DNA of 64,000 nucleotides from an uncultured Clostridium sp. (GTDB taxonomy: Bacteria > Bacillota > Clostridia > TANB77 > CAG-508). The position numbers were made by a program, and so were the translations under genes. A model generated the notes under the pieces. That model did not search any database. It worked only from the letters and a program-made list of their open reading frames with translations, and was not told the DNA's origin. Of the stretch, positions 47,857-56,346 are shown one piece after another. Each line of letters begins with the position of its first letter. Positions within the stretch are counted from its first letter, which is position 1. The stretch spans positions 26,656 through 90,655 of the forward strand of contig USRT01000005.1 of the NCBI GenBank assembly GCA_900557195.1, written 5' to 3'.

Positions 47857-49842
47857 GTGGAAATAGATAAAAGTATATTTGAGAGATATAGTATAAGTAT
47901 GGAAGATTTAATTCCAAAGATACTAGATACTATTGTTGAAGTTTATGGTGAAAAAAATAGAAGTATAATAGAGGATAGATTAAAAAGAATATATGTAAAT
48001 TCATATGCAACATATGATCATATACAAAGTGAATATTATAGAAATATTGGTAAAAAAAGAAATATGTTAGGAATTAAGTTTTTAAGAGAAATGGGGATTG
48101 AAGTTTCTCGGAGAAGTTGAAGACATGGTTTATAAAAATGGGTATGGATTAAGTGATGAACAACAAGATTTTTTAATGAGATTCTTTTCAAGTAGAGATT
48201 TTAATGCGAATGGGGTGATTTTTGCATTTGATGACGATAAATTGAAAGAACAAAATGAATATATGATAAAGTATATTAAAGGAGATAGATGTAAGATACT
48301 ACAGGCATATGGACTATCAATAACTCCAGAGACATATGATGAAGTAATAAATACACGGAGAAGGTCAAGCTATAATGGCAAAAATACAAAGAGCATATAA
48401 AGCTGCTGTGAAGTGTAAACAGGAATTTGAAGAATTTAAACAAGATGACAAAGTGATAGAAGATTATATGGAGTCTTATAAAAAGGTACAGAGTGAATTA
48501 GATGCTAAATATGAAAAGAAGTATTTTGAACAAATTATGCCATATCTTTCTGAAGAAGAACAAGAAAATATAAAAAAAATGCAAAGTATTGGAGATGCAC
48601 CTAAATGGAAAATTGAGAATATAGCAGATCCAAATAATATATATTCTGGACAGTTTCTTTTGGAAGCTTTTTCTAGTAAGTATGATGATACTATTAATGA
48701 AGAGAATTATACGGCACAAACGATTAGAAAAAAGAGAATTAAATATTTTAAATTAAAAGGAATAGACTTAGGAGACGATTATTCAGCATATGAAAATAAT
48801 GAAGAGGCACAAAGTTTATTACCAAGTCAAGAGTTAATAAAAGCTATTTGTAAAGAAAAGGAAAAGTGTGCAAATGAAGAAAAAAAGGAATTAATGTTAA
48901 AAACAAGTAATTATGAACAATGTAAAGAAAAGTTGGAACAGTTAGGATTATGTATGGATGATTCATTTAATATAGACTTTGTAAATCATTATGCGACATG
49001 CATAATTCCAAATGTAATAAAAAATGAACAAGGAGAATACACTAATTTTAATGTATTACATTTTCCAACAGCAAAAATAAGTGATGAATATGGAGATGTT
49101 GCTTTAATACATGAAATATTACATGTTGTGGAATTAACAATGACTCAAACAAGTGATACTACATTTCATATAAAAACGGGATTTGACCAAATGGATGAAG
49201 TGTTAGCAACTGAAGAAAGTAAAACAAAAGAAGATGATGAATACGAACATAAAATAAGACAATATGAATATATGTCAGAAAATTTACATCAATGGTTATC
49301 TATGGTAGTTACAAAAAGATTACATGATAATGGGATATATTTATTAGATGACCCAAGATGTTCTAAAGTAGTAGGTTATACATCATATGAACAATTAAAT
49401 GCTGTTACAAAAGCTTTTATCGAAGGATTTGGAAGAGATATAGCAGAAGGAATGATAAGTCCTGATATGACGTATATTTATGATGCAATAGGAAAAGAAA
49501 ATCTAGAAGCATTAAATGAAGCGGTTGTGGAATATAGACAGATACCATACTATAATATGATGTATGATGTTAGGAATGAGAGAGATACAGATTTAACGAG
49601 AAGAAGAAAAGAGTTAATAGGAAAAAGTCAAAGTGTTGCAGAAGATATGAGAAGATATAAAGAGAATCATAATGAGCAAAATTATAAAATATCGACACAA
49701 GAAGTGGGAAAGGCTACTATTAATCAAAAGGAATCAGATAAAAGACAAGCAGCTGAAACACTAAGTATAGACCGAGTACAAACATTAAAAGAAGAGAAGA
49801 CTCGGAGAAGGAGTAGGTGATATAGAACAAGATGAACAATAA
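47857..49842 (+). CDS. Putative zinc metallopeptidase, with +1 shifts at CGG 48109, 48356 and 49803
   Basis: 660 residues after joining. GTG start with GGAGG upstream. Skipping C48109 (GIEVS-G-EVEDMVYKNG) and C48356 (EVINT-G-EGQAIMAKIQ) joins three frames that otherwise overlap only by chance. Both continue with no lost residues. HEILHVVE at about residue 418 fits HExxH, with acidic residues about 35 positions on, so a zinc peptidase is plausible though no known family is recognised. The third CGG at 49803 lies 13 codons before the +1 stop; unshifted it ends at 49820, shifted at 49842, overlapping the next start by 11 bases. The last site is the weakest of the three. Confidence 0.75.
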
Positions 49843-50266
49843 CTATTCAAAAGCATATGTGGAAGTTTTGGAAATACTCAAATATATACCTAAAGAAGAA
49901 ATGCAGAAAATACCAGATGATATTTTAAAAACATTAACAAAGAAATCGGATTCAAATTATAGTTTTAAATTAGATTTTAATATTCCTTTTGAAAGTCAAA
50001 AATTATTAAATGAAACAAAGTCAATTTTAGCAAACTTTTTTAGAGATTATTGGGCAACAGATTTCCAGAGGGAGCAAATTTTAATAAAAGAAAAACAAGA
50101 TAGACAAAATCAAATTGAAAGTGAAAAGTTTGATTATGATAAGTTATTCAAAAAGAATGAATCTGGTAAGATTAATGAAGATAGAGCTTTAGTGGTGCAA
50201 AAAGAAAATAGAAGATGGTATACATTTTTTATGGATTTTATAAAAAGATGTTTTAATAAAAAATAG
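49832..50266 (+). CDS. Hypothetical protein, 144 residues
   Basis: No family recognised. The N-terminal half is mixed; the C-terminal third is basic (RRWYTFFMDFIKRCFNKK), perhaps peripheral to the membrane. The ATG lies inside the end of the upstream peptidase gene if that is read with its last +1 shift, giving stop-start coupling. The ribosome site is weak (GAGTAGGTGA, distant), which also favours coupling. Confidence 0.6.
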   Translation: MNNNYSKAYVEVLEILKYIPKEEMQKIPDDILKTLTKKSDSNYSFKLDFNIPFESQKLLNETKSILANFFRDYWATDFQREQILIKEKQDRQNQIESEKFDYDKLFKKNESGKINEDRALVVQKENRRWYTFFMDFIKRCFNKK

Positions 50267-50310
50267 TATATAATTATAATTTATAGATTATTTTTTAACT
50301 AAGGAGCCTA

Positions 50311-50490
50311 TGTTACCGCGTACCAATGCTTAATATATTTATAAATTTAAACCAATCTTGAAGCGTGTCAGTAGTAGCTAATAATAAGCTTTATACCACG
50401 CAGGTTATTTGAGAAGCAATGGCTAAGTATGTACAGTCTGCGATTGGTTTAAATTTATAAATATATTAATCATTGGTACGCTAGTACGTA
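50311..50490 (+). repeat. Repeat family C, copy 2
   Basis: Homologous to 30850-31024. Ends TGTTACCGC and GCTAGTACGT match copy 1, and the core CAATCTTGAAGCGTG ... ACCACGCAG ... GCAATGG ... TATGTAC is kept. The arms GCGTACCAATG...TTTAAACC and GGTTTAAA...CATTGGTACGC differ from copy 1 yet pair with each other, a clear compensatory change. It lies between the unknown three-gene set and the accessory region. Confidence 0.78.
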
Positions 50491-50513
50491 CTCTTAAGAA
50501 TTGTGAATTGAAA

Positions 50514-50786
50514 CTATAATAATTTTATTTCAATTCCTAAAACGCCATATTTCTTTTCTTTTTCAGGGGAGTATATTTCATACATTCTTTTCACTTTGTT
50601 TTCAATTTCTATTTTATCTGTATAAAGTTTTTCAAATAGTTCTTTAAAAGTAGGTGCTTTATATAAATTAGTTATTTCTACTTTAAATGTTTCTGTAAGA
50701 TTAGGCAATTTTGAGAATTCTATTAAGTCTCCAACTTTTAATTTTTTACGTTTTTCATCATATAGTCTAAATTCGACTTTCTTTGA
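50514..50786 (-). pseudogene. ASCH-domain protein remnant, N terminus lost
   Basis: The minus strand encodes VEFRLYDEKRKKLKVGDLIEF ... MYEIYSPEKEKKYGVLGIEIKLL, the body of an ASCH-type RNA-binding protein. About 15 N-terminal residues expected in the family are missing, and there is no start codon with a ribosome site at the right place (the first ATG is well inside). The remnant begins in the same frame directly after the TGA stop of the NUDIX gene upstream. A deletion probably fused the two. Confidence 0.65.
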
Positions 50787-51332
50787 TCAATTTTTTATAT
50801 TATTAAAAGGTTTTTCTAGTAGTTTCATTTTATGAATTTGTTTGTTTAATAAAGGAAGTAATCTATCGAAAGCTTCTGCATGTTCTTTTTTGAATTTTCC
50901 GTTTGAGCGTAATTCAGAAATTTTGTCTAAAGAATCCCATTCTATAAAATCGACCTCTTCTTTTTGTAAAACAAGTCCTTGGATATCAAAATCCTTTTTC
51001 ATATAATACAAATCAAAAAATACTTGGTCGATATCATCACGGTCAGAATAAAATAATTGTAATTCTTCTGGTGAAACATCTAAACCAATTTCTTCTTTTA
51101 TTTCTGTAATCATACCTTGAATACTATTTTCGGAAGTTTTAGGATGTCCGCCTGTTGAAGCGTATTTTCCGTCTTTTTGAATACTTCTTTTTTGAATTAA
51201 GAATTCTCCTTTTGAATTTTGAATAAATACAAGAACCACTAAAATATATCTATCTTTTGGGATTTTTTCATCTTTAAAAATTGTTTCTCCTGTTAAATTT
51301 CTATTAATATCATATAAATCACGTTTTTCCAT
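50787..51332 (-). CDS. NUDIX hydrolase
   Basis: 181 residues; the ATG at 51332 has AAGGAGG upstream. The NUDIX box is GGHPKTSENSIQGMITEIKEEIGL, in which the usual Arg before the first Glu is Thr. The metal-binding EExxE part is kept (EIKEEIG). The general layout matches the YfcD/IPP-isomerase-like NUDIX group, with QKRSIQKDGKYASTGGH before the box. The substrate is unknown. The end of the frame is directly joined, after TGA, to an ASCH remnant. Confidence 0.85.
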   Translation of the reverse strand: MEKRDLYDINRNLTGETIFKDEKIPKDRYILVVLVFIQNSKGEFLIQKRSIQKDGKYASTGGHPKTSENSIQGMITEIKEEIGLDVSPEELQLFYSDRDDIDQVFFDLYYMKKDFDIQGLVLQKEEVDFIEWDSLDKISELRSNGKFKKEHAEAFDRLLPLLNKQIHKMKLLEKPFNNIKN

Positions 51333-51475
51333 GTTGACCTCCTTATAACTATATTTAATAATATAATACAAAATGGTATAAAATCCAATATTTAAGTAAA
51401 AAAAAGAATAATAAAAATATTTACATGAATTTTATTTTTTTATATAATAAAAGCAAGGTAAGGGGAGATGTACAT

Positions 51476-52060
51476 ATGAGAATAGGAATTGATATAGATG
51501 GTGTATTAACAAATTTTGAAAGATGGCTAATAGAATATACTACTAAATTTGCTTATGAAAATAATATAGAAGAAATAAAGAATATTAATGGATATATTTC
51601 AGATGAGATATTTGGATGGAGTGAAGAGATAGATGATAAGTTTTGGGAGCAATATTTAATTTATTATGCAACAAATGAGAAAGCAAGAGCTTTTTCAGGA
51701 GAAATAATACAGAAGTTGAAAAATGAAGGAAATGAGATTTATATTATAACAGCAAGATATCTGACAGATACAGATTCAGAAGAAGGAGAAAATATGAGGA
51801 ATATTGTATCTAATTGGCTAAAAGAAAATAAAATTAATTATGATAAACTTATATTTTCAGGTGAAGATAAAAGAAAAGTATGTAAGGATAATAAAATAGA
51901 TATAATGATTGAAGATTCTCCTAAAAATATAAAAGAATTATCAAAAGTACTACCAAATATAATTTGTTTTGATGCTAAATATAATAAAGAGTGTAATGGA
52001 GAAAATATAATTAGATGTTATAGTTGGTATGATATATATAGTAAAATTAATAAAATATGA
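51476..52060 (+). CDS. HAD-superfamily 5'-nucleotidase-like protein
   Basis: 194 residues. MRIGIDIDGVLTNFERW holds the HAD motif I DxDG; IITARYL is motif II-like and KIDIMIEDSPKN the C-terminal motif. The pattern matches the YqfW/NT5C deoxynucleotidase-like group. GGGGAGATG precedes the chosen ATG at 51476; an upstream ATG lacks a ribosome site. It is the first plus-strand gene of a run of small-molecule enzymes. Confidence 0.82.
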   Translation: MRIGIDIDGVLTNFERWLIEYTTKFAYENNIEEIKNINGYISDEIFGWSEEIDDKFWEQYLIYYATNEKARAFSGEIIQKLKNEGNEIYIITARYLTDTDSEEGENMRNIVSNWLKENKINYDKLIFSGEDKRKVCKDNKIDIMIEDSPKNIKELSKVLPNIICFDAKYNKECNGENIIRCYSWYDIYSKINKI

Positions 52061-52085
52061 AATATAAAAGATGAAAGGGAATATT

Positions 52086-52943
52086 GTGGAAGATAAGGTT
52101 ATAAATAATAATAGTAATAAAACAGAAGATGAGAAGAAATCACTTATAGAGAAACTACATAAATTCAATAGTGAATCTAATATAGGGATTACAGTTTCTA
52201 ATGTTAAAGATTCAGAAAAGTTTAAAATTGTATATAGTAATTTAATATCAGATTATTGGTGGAATTTTATTTATTCAATAAAGGCTAATAATAAAGAAGA
52301 ATTAGATAAAGTAATAGATTTAGCAGAAAGAGAAATGGATAAGATTAATAGAAAACTATGTATTTCTATTAGTCCAGTTGATGGTGATATATACGAGAAG
52401 AAAGAACAATTCTTTGAAAGCAATCAATATGAATTACTATGTAGTGAGTCATGGCAAATCTATACTGATTTTGAAAGTGTAGAGAATATAAAAACAAATT
52501 GTGACTTAGACATTACTATGGAGAAAGCAAATGATATGGACTTATTTGGAAAGACAATGTATAGAGCATTTAGTAGCGGAAAAGAAGAAGATCCATATGG
52601 GGAATTAGATTGTTTGTATATGGAAGTATATAAGAAATATGAACCAATTAATAAAAATTATACTCAGGAATTCTATTTTATTAAATGTGAAGATAAGATT
52701 GTTGGTGTAACAAATGTTTTATATAATGAAGAAATATTTGGAATATATGCATTAGCTATTTTTAGTGAGTACAGAAATAAAGGAATTGGTAAAAGTGTTG
52801 TTAAACAATTATTAAATAAGTGTAAAGAGCTGAATATGAAAATGGCTTTTTTGCAAACAGAAAAAGGTTTTTATCCAGAAGCGATGTATAAAAAAATGGG
52901 ATTTAAAGAGATTTGTACAGATTATTATTATCAGAAAAAGTAA
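52086..52943 (+). CDS. GNAT-family N-acetyltransferase
   Basis: 285 residues from the GTG at 52086, which has AAAGGG upstream; an ATG at 52071 is the alternative. The acetyl-CoA site is in the C-terminal part: IYALAIFSEYRNKGIGKSVV (about residue 225) with the RxxGxG loop as RNKGIGK, then FYPEAMYKKMGFKE. The N-terminal half is a second, degenerate GNAT-like region. The substrate is unknown. Confidence 0.82.
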   Translation: MEDKVINNNSNKTEDEKKSLIEKLHKFNSESNIGITVSNVKDSEKFKIVYSNLISDYWWNFIYSIKANNKEELDKVIDLAEREMDKINRKLCISISPVDGDIYEKKEQFFESNQYELLCSESWQIYTDFESVENIKTNCDLDITMEKANDMDLFGKTMYRAFSSGKEEDPYGELDCLYMEVYKKYEPINKNYTQEFYFIKCEDKIVGVTNVLYNEEIFGIYALAIFSEYRNKGIGKSVVKQLLNKCKELNMKMAFLQTEKGFYPEAMYKKMGFKEICTDYYYQKK

Positions 52944-52970
52944 AATTTAAATATGAAAGAAAGGTATAAT

Positions 52971-53804
52971 ATGAGAATTGCTATTATTTCAGATATACAT
53001 GGAAATTTAGAGGCTTTAGAGAAGACGTTAAAAGATATTAGAAAGAGAAATGTAGATAAAATTATATGTTTAGGAGATATTATTGCAAAAGGTGTTCATT
53101 CAAAAGAATGTATAAGATTGGTTAAAGAAAATTGTGATATTGTACTACAAGGTAATTGTGATAAGTATTTTGCAGAGGAACATGATTTAGAGAATCTTCC
53201 ATTACAAGAACAAAAAAGAATAAAATGGAATATGTCTATAATTGATAAAGAAGATAGAGACTACTTATTAAGTTTGCCATTTTCGTATGAATTTTATATG
53301 AGTGGTAGTTTAGTTAGACTTTTTCATGCAACACCACAAGATATACAAAAAGTAGTACTTAATGTTGATTCTTTTAAAACAAAATTAGATATGTTTTATC
53401 CAAGTAGAAATACAGTTTCTGATAAAATTGCTGATGTTATTATATATGGTCATATTCACCATCCATATATGGATAAAATATATAATAAAACAATTATAAA
53501 TGTAGGAAGTATAGGAAACGCTTTTGATGTTGTGAGAAATCCTTTAAAAGATAGTAATGTACTAGAAACAACAAGAAGTAATTACTTAATTATAGAAGGA
53601 GAATATGGAAGTATGGAATATAGCTTTGATATTTCATTTCAGTATGTTAGAGTTCCATATGATATTGATAAAGAGTTAGCTTCAGATAGATTAAATATTG
53701 AAAAAGAAAATTATATATATGAGTTAAAACAAGGAAAATATCGTAATATGACCAAAATATATGATAACTTTAAAACATTGAATATTGATGTTGATGAAAT
53801 TTAA
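52971..53804 (+). CDS. Metallophosphoesterase
   Basis: 277 residues in the YfcE/calcineurin-like group. The metal motifs are SDIHGNLEAL at residue 8, GDIIAKG near 36, GNCD near 60 and YGHIHHPYM near 165. The ATG at 52971 is preferred (AAAGG upstream). It may hydrolyse cyclic or other phosphodiesters; the substrate is unknown. Confidence 0.85.
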   Translation: MRIAIISDIHGNLEALEKTLKDIRKRNVDKIICLGDIIAKGVHSKECIRLVKENCDIVLQGNCDKYFAEEHDLENLPLQEQKRIKWNMSIIDKEDRDYLLSLPFSYEFYMSGSLVRLFHATPQDIQKVVLNVDSFKTKLDMFYPSRNTVSDKIADVIIYGHIHHPYMDKIYNKTIINVGSIGNAFDVVRNPLKDSNVLETTRSNYLIIEGEYGSMEYSFDISFQYVRVPYDIDKELASDRLNIEKENYIYELKQGKYRNMTKIYDNFKTLNIDVDEI

Positions 53805-53846
53805 ATTAAGTAGTATTAAAATAAGATATACGAAAAGGAGTAAATT

Positions 53847-54497
53847 ATGAATGAAGCTGATAAAGTAAAAGGTTCTAATTGTAATAAAAGTAAAAGAGCA
53901 TTTATGAATTTTCAAGAGATGACAAGTAATGTTTATAGAATTCCTGTATGGCTAGAAGGGACTGTAAATAAATTTGCAGGTTTTAAAGGTATAGCATATG
54001 ATTTGGGGTGTGGTGCTGGAAATCAAGCTATATATTTATTAGAGAATGGTTGGAAAGTTATAGCCGTTGACAAAGAAGTAGATGTATTTAATAAGAAAAA
54101 GCAAGAATTAAAAAAAGAATTGCAAGATAATCTAGAAATTGTAAAGATGAGTTTTGAAAATCTAAAGTTAGAAGAAAAAAGTGATTTAATTATAGCTATA
54201 AATAGTTTGCCTTTTTGCTCTCCTGATAAATTTGAAGAAATGTGGAAAAATATAGATGATTCATTAAAAATAGAAGGTAGAATTGCTATTACTTTATTTG
54301 GTGTAAATGATGATTTTAATAAAGAAAACTCATGTATGACTTTTTTTAATAAAGATGAGATTTATAAGTTGCTAGAAAATTTTGAGATAGAGGGGAAAAC
54401 AGGTGATATAATAGAAAAGGAATTTGATGGCAAGATGGTTAATGGTAATAATCATCATTGGCATAAATATATAATTGTGGCTAAAAAGATAAAATAA
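53847..54497 (+). CDS. SAM-dependent methyltransferase, class I
   Basis: 216 residues. YDLGCGAGNQAIYLLENGWKV is motif I, followed by AVDKEVD (SAM ribose contact) and LIIAINSLPFCSP in place of motif IV. The overall layout resembles small-molecule methyltransferases related to tellurite-resistance TehB. AAAGGAG precedes the ATG. It is part of the same close-packed run. Confidence 0.85.
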   Translation: MNEADKVKGSNCNKSKRAFMNFQEMTSNVYRIPVWLEGTVNKFAGFKGIAYDLGCGAGNQAIYLLENGWKVIAVDKEVDVFNKKKQELKKELQDNLEIVKMSFENLKLEEKSDLIIAINSLPFCSPDKFEEMWKNIDDSLKIEGRIAITLFGVNDDFNKENSCMTFFNKDEIYKLLENFEIEGKTGDIIEKEFDGKMVNGNNHHWHKYIIVAKKIK

Positions 54498-54525
54498 ATA
54501 GTATTAAAATGAGGTAAAGAATAAT

Positions 54526-54942
54526 ATGAGAAAATTAAATTTAATATTAGTATATAATAAAGATGAAGATAAAATTCTTATGTGTAAAAGAGAAAAAGAA
54601 CCTTACAAAGGTAAGTTTAATCTTGTTGGAGGAAAATTAGAAGAAAACGAAGATGAGTTAGAAGCGGCATATAGAGAGTTAGAAGAGGAAACAGGGATAA
54701 CTAATAAAGAGATTAGATTAAAACATTTGATGAATTTTCAATATATAATGGAAGATACAGAATTAGAAGTCTACTTTGGAAAGCTAAATAAAGAAATTGA
54801 GTTAGTAGAAGAAGTTAATAAGTTATATTGGATTAATAGTGATTCTAATTTCTTTGATTCTAACAAGTTTGCAGGAGAGGGAAATATTGGACATTTAGTA
54901 AAACAAGCAGAGATTTATATAGATGGTAGTAAATTTAATTAG
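54526..54942 (+). CDS. NUDIX hydrolase, MutT-like
   Basis: 138 residues with a perfect NUDIX box: GGKLEENEDELEAAYRELEEETGI (G-x5-E-x7-REL-x-EE-x-G-I). The start LNLILVYNKDEDKILMCKRE is typical of MutT-like nucleotide pyrophosphatases. GAGGTAAAG lies before the ATG. The exact substrate is unknown. Confidence 0.9.
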   Translation: MRKLNLILVYNKDEDKILMCKREKEPYKGKFNLVGGKLEENEDELEAAYRELEEETGITNKEIRLKHLMNFQYIMEDTELEVYFGKLNKEIELVEEVNKLYWINSDSNFFDSNKFAGEGNIGHLVKQAEIYIDGSKFN

Positions 54943-55316
54943 GATTAAAAAATAGGTTAGAATAAGAACTTTAAGTTAGTGGATTGTTTGTATATATATA
55001 AATTATTAGTTGGTGTATTGAAATATTGTGTATATAGCTTTATACAGAAGAATGTAAAGTTCTTATAAATATACTATTTTATAAAAATATAGCAATAAAT
55101 TTATATTTAATACTTAACAATGACTAAATTAAAGTTAGCAGAAAATATGAATTAATATATGTATAGGTTAAAAATAGATATGTCACAAGTAAATTGAAAA
55201 TAAAATATTGAAATACTAAATTGTTAATGTTATATTAAATATATAGCATTAATTATAATGTTATATATTACATATAATATTTAACAAACATAAGAAAAAA
55301 GAGGGGGAAAATAAAG
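54943..55316 (+). other. Intergenic stretch without a supported gene
   Basis: About 370 very AT-rich bases with many TATATTA stretches. I see no hairpin terminator of note and no long frame. GAGGGGG at the end is the ribosome site of the next gene, and its promoter must lie in this stretch, but no box pair stands out. Confidence 0.5.
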
Positions 55317-55994
55317 ATGAGATATGAAATAATAGGAAAAACTGTACCAGTAGTAGAAGTTACTCTAAATAGAGGAGAATCAATGTATTCACAAAGAGGA
55401 GGAATGTCTTGGCAAACAGAAGGTGTTAATATGACAACTAATGCAAAAGGTGGAGTAATGAAAAGCCTCGGAAGAATGTTTACAGGAGAATCTATTTTTA
55501 TGAATACATATACAGCAGGTGTAGATGGAGCGAAAGTAGCTTTTGCAACTACTGTACCAGGTGATATTGTACCAATTAATGTAGGAGAAAATAATGGCTT
55601 TACAATACAAAAAAATGCATTTTTATGTGCAGAACCAGGTGTTGATATACAAATAGCATTTACAAAGAGATTTACAGCAGGTTTATTTGGTGGAGAAGGT
55701 TTTATATTACAAAAAGCTACAGGTAATGGAATGCTATTTTTAGAAGTAGATGGAGATCCTGTAGAAAGAGTTTTAGCTCCAGGTGAAGTATTAAAAGTAG
55801 ATACAGGTAATGTAGTTGGTTTTGAAAGTACAGTTTCATATGAGATTGAAACAATAAAAGGATTAGGAAATATATTTTTAGGTGGAGAAGGATTATTCTT
55901 AACAAAATTAGTTGGTCCTGGTAAAGTTATTATACAATCACAGAATTTTGGGGATTTTGCGGGAAGAATATTGGGGTTGATGCCTAAGAAATAG
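55317..55994 (+). CDS. AIM24/TIGR00266 family protein
   Basis: 225 residues of repeated beta structure, the single-domain bacterial AIM24 form. Characteristic pieces are LNRGESMYSQRGGMSW, FMNTYTA, TTVPGDIVPI, FTAGLFGGEGFILQKATG and GEGLFLTKLVGPGKV. The function in bacteria is unknown; yeast AIM24 sits in mitochondria. GAGGGGG upstream. It has its own terminator. Confidence 0.9.
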   Translation: MRYEIIGKTVPVVEVTLNRGESMYSQRGGMSWQTEGVNMTTNAKGGVMKSLGRMFTGESIFMNTYTAGVDGAKVAFATTVPGDIVPINVGENNGFTIQKNAFLCAEPGVDIQIAFTKRFTAGLFGGEGFILQKATGNGMLFLEVDGDPVERVLAPGEVLKVDTGNVVGFESTVSYEIETIKGLGNIFLGGEGLFLTKLVGPGKVIIQSQNFGDFAGRILGLMPKK

Positions 55995-56049
55995 AGAAAT
56001 GTTTGATATAAAATAAAAAGATTACAAAAATTAAATAATTAAATATAAA

Positions 56050-56113
56050 GAAGAGACACACATATGTGAAGCTACTTTTTCAGCAACCACACATGTTTAT
56101 GTCTCCTTTTTTG
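56050..56113 (+). terminator. Terminator after the AIM24 gene
   Basis: GAGACACACATATGTG pairs imperfectly with CACACATGTTTATGTCTC, followed by CTTTTTT. The rest of 55995-56346 is AT-rich and shows no gene. Confidence 0.65.
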
Positions 56114-56346
56114 TATGGTAGGAAAGTTGTAAATATTTATATTCATGTATAATAAAGAATGTCAAAGCCACTTTTCATGTTCTTAAATACAGTTTTAATT
56201 TCTTCTTATATATTAAAGTAATCCAGTTAACAAAAAGGGTTGAGGAATTATAGGTAGTATGATATATTAATGTAAAATTATAGATAAAAATAAGGAATAA
56301 TATTATAGATTAGATTAAAGATAATGAGAATAGGAAGTGAGAAAGA

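Noticed and set aside
381..49842. The CGG breaks as sequencing or assembly errors (extra C before GG)
   Set aside because: Every break falls exactly on the first position of a Gly codon in the correct frame; random or motif-driven insertions would also hit NGG and NNG GNN positions and would give breaks not linked to CGG. No other frameshifts were found in conserved genes. The surrounding bases show no shared motif. Raw reads would still be needed to close this fully.
381..49842. The affected genes as pseudogenes
   Set aside because: They include infB, ftsK, rimP and other core genes in single copy here; both sides of each break keep full family sequence, which decay would not.
381..49842. 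CGG reassigned to another amino acid (as reported for Trp or Gln in some bacteria)
   Set aside because: A three-base reassignment would not change the frame, yet the downstream sequence is always in +1.
50787..50789. TGA read as tryptophan, making a NUDIX-ASCH fusion
   Set aside because: TGA works as an ordinary stop in miaA (12217-12219), and no conserved domain in the window contains an in-frame TGA; Trp is always TGG.
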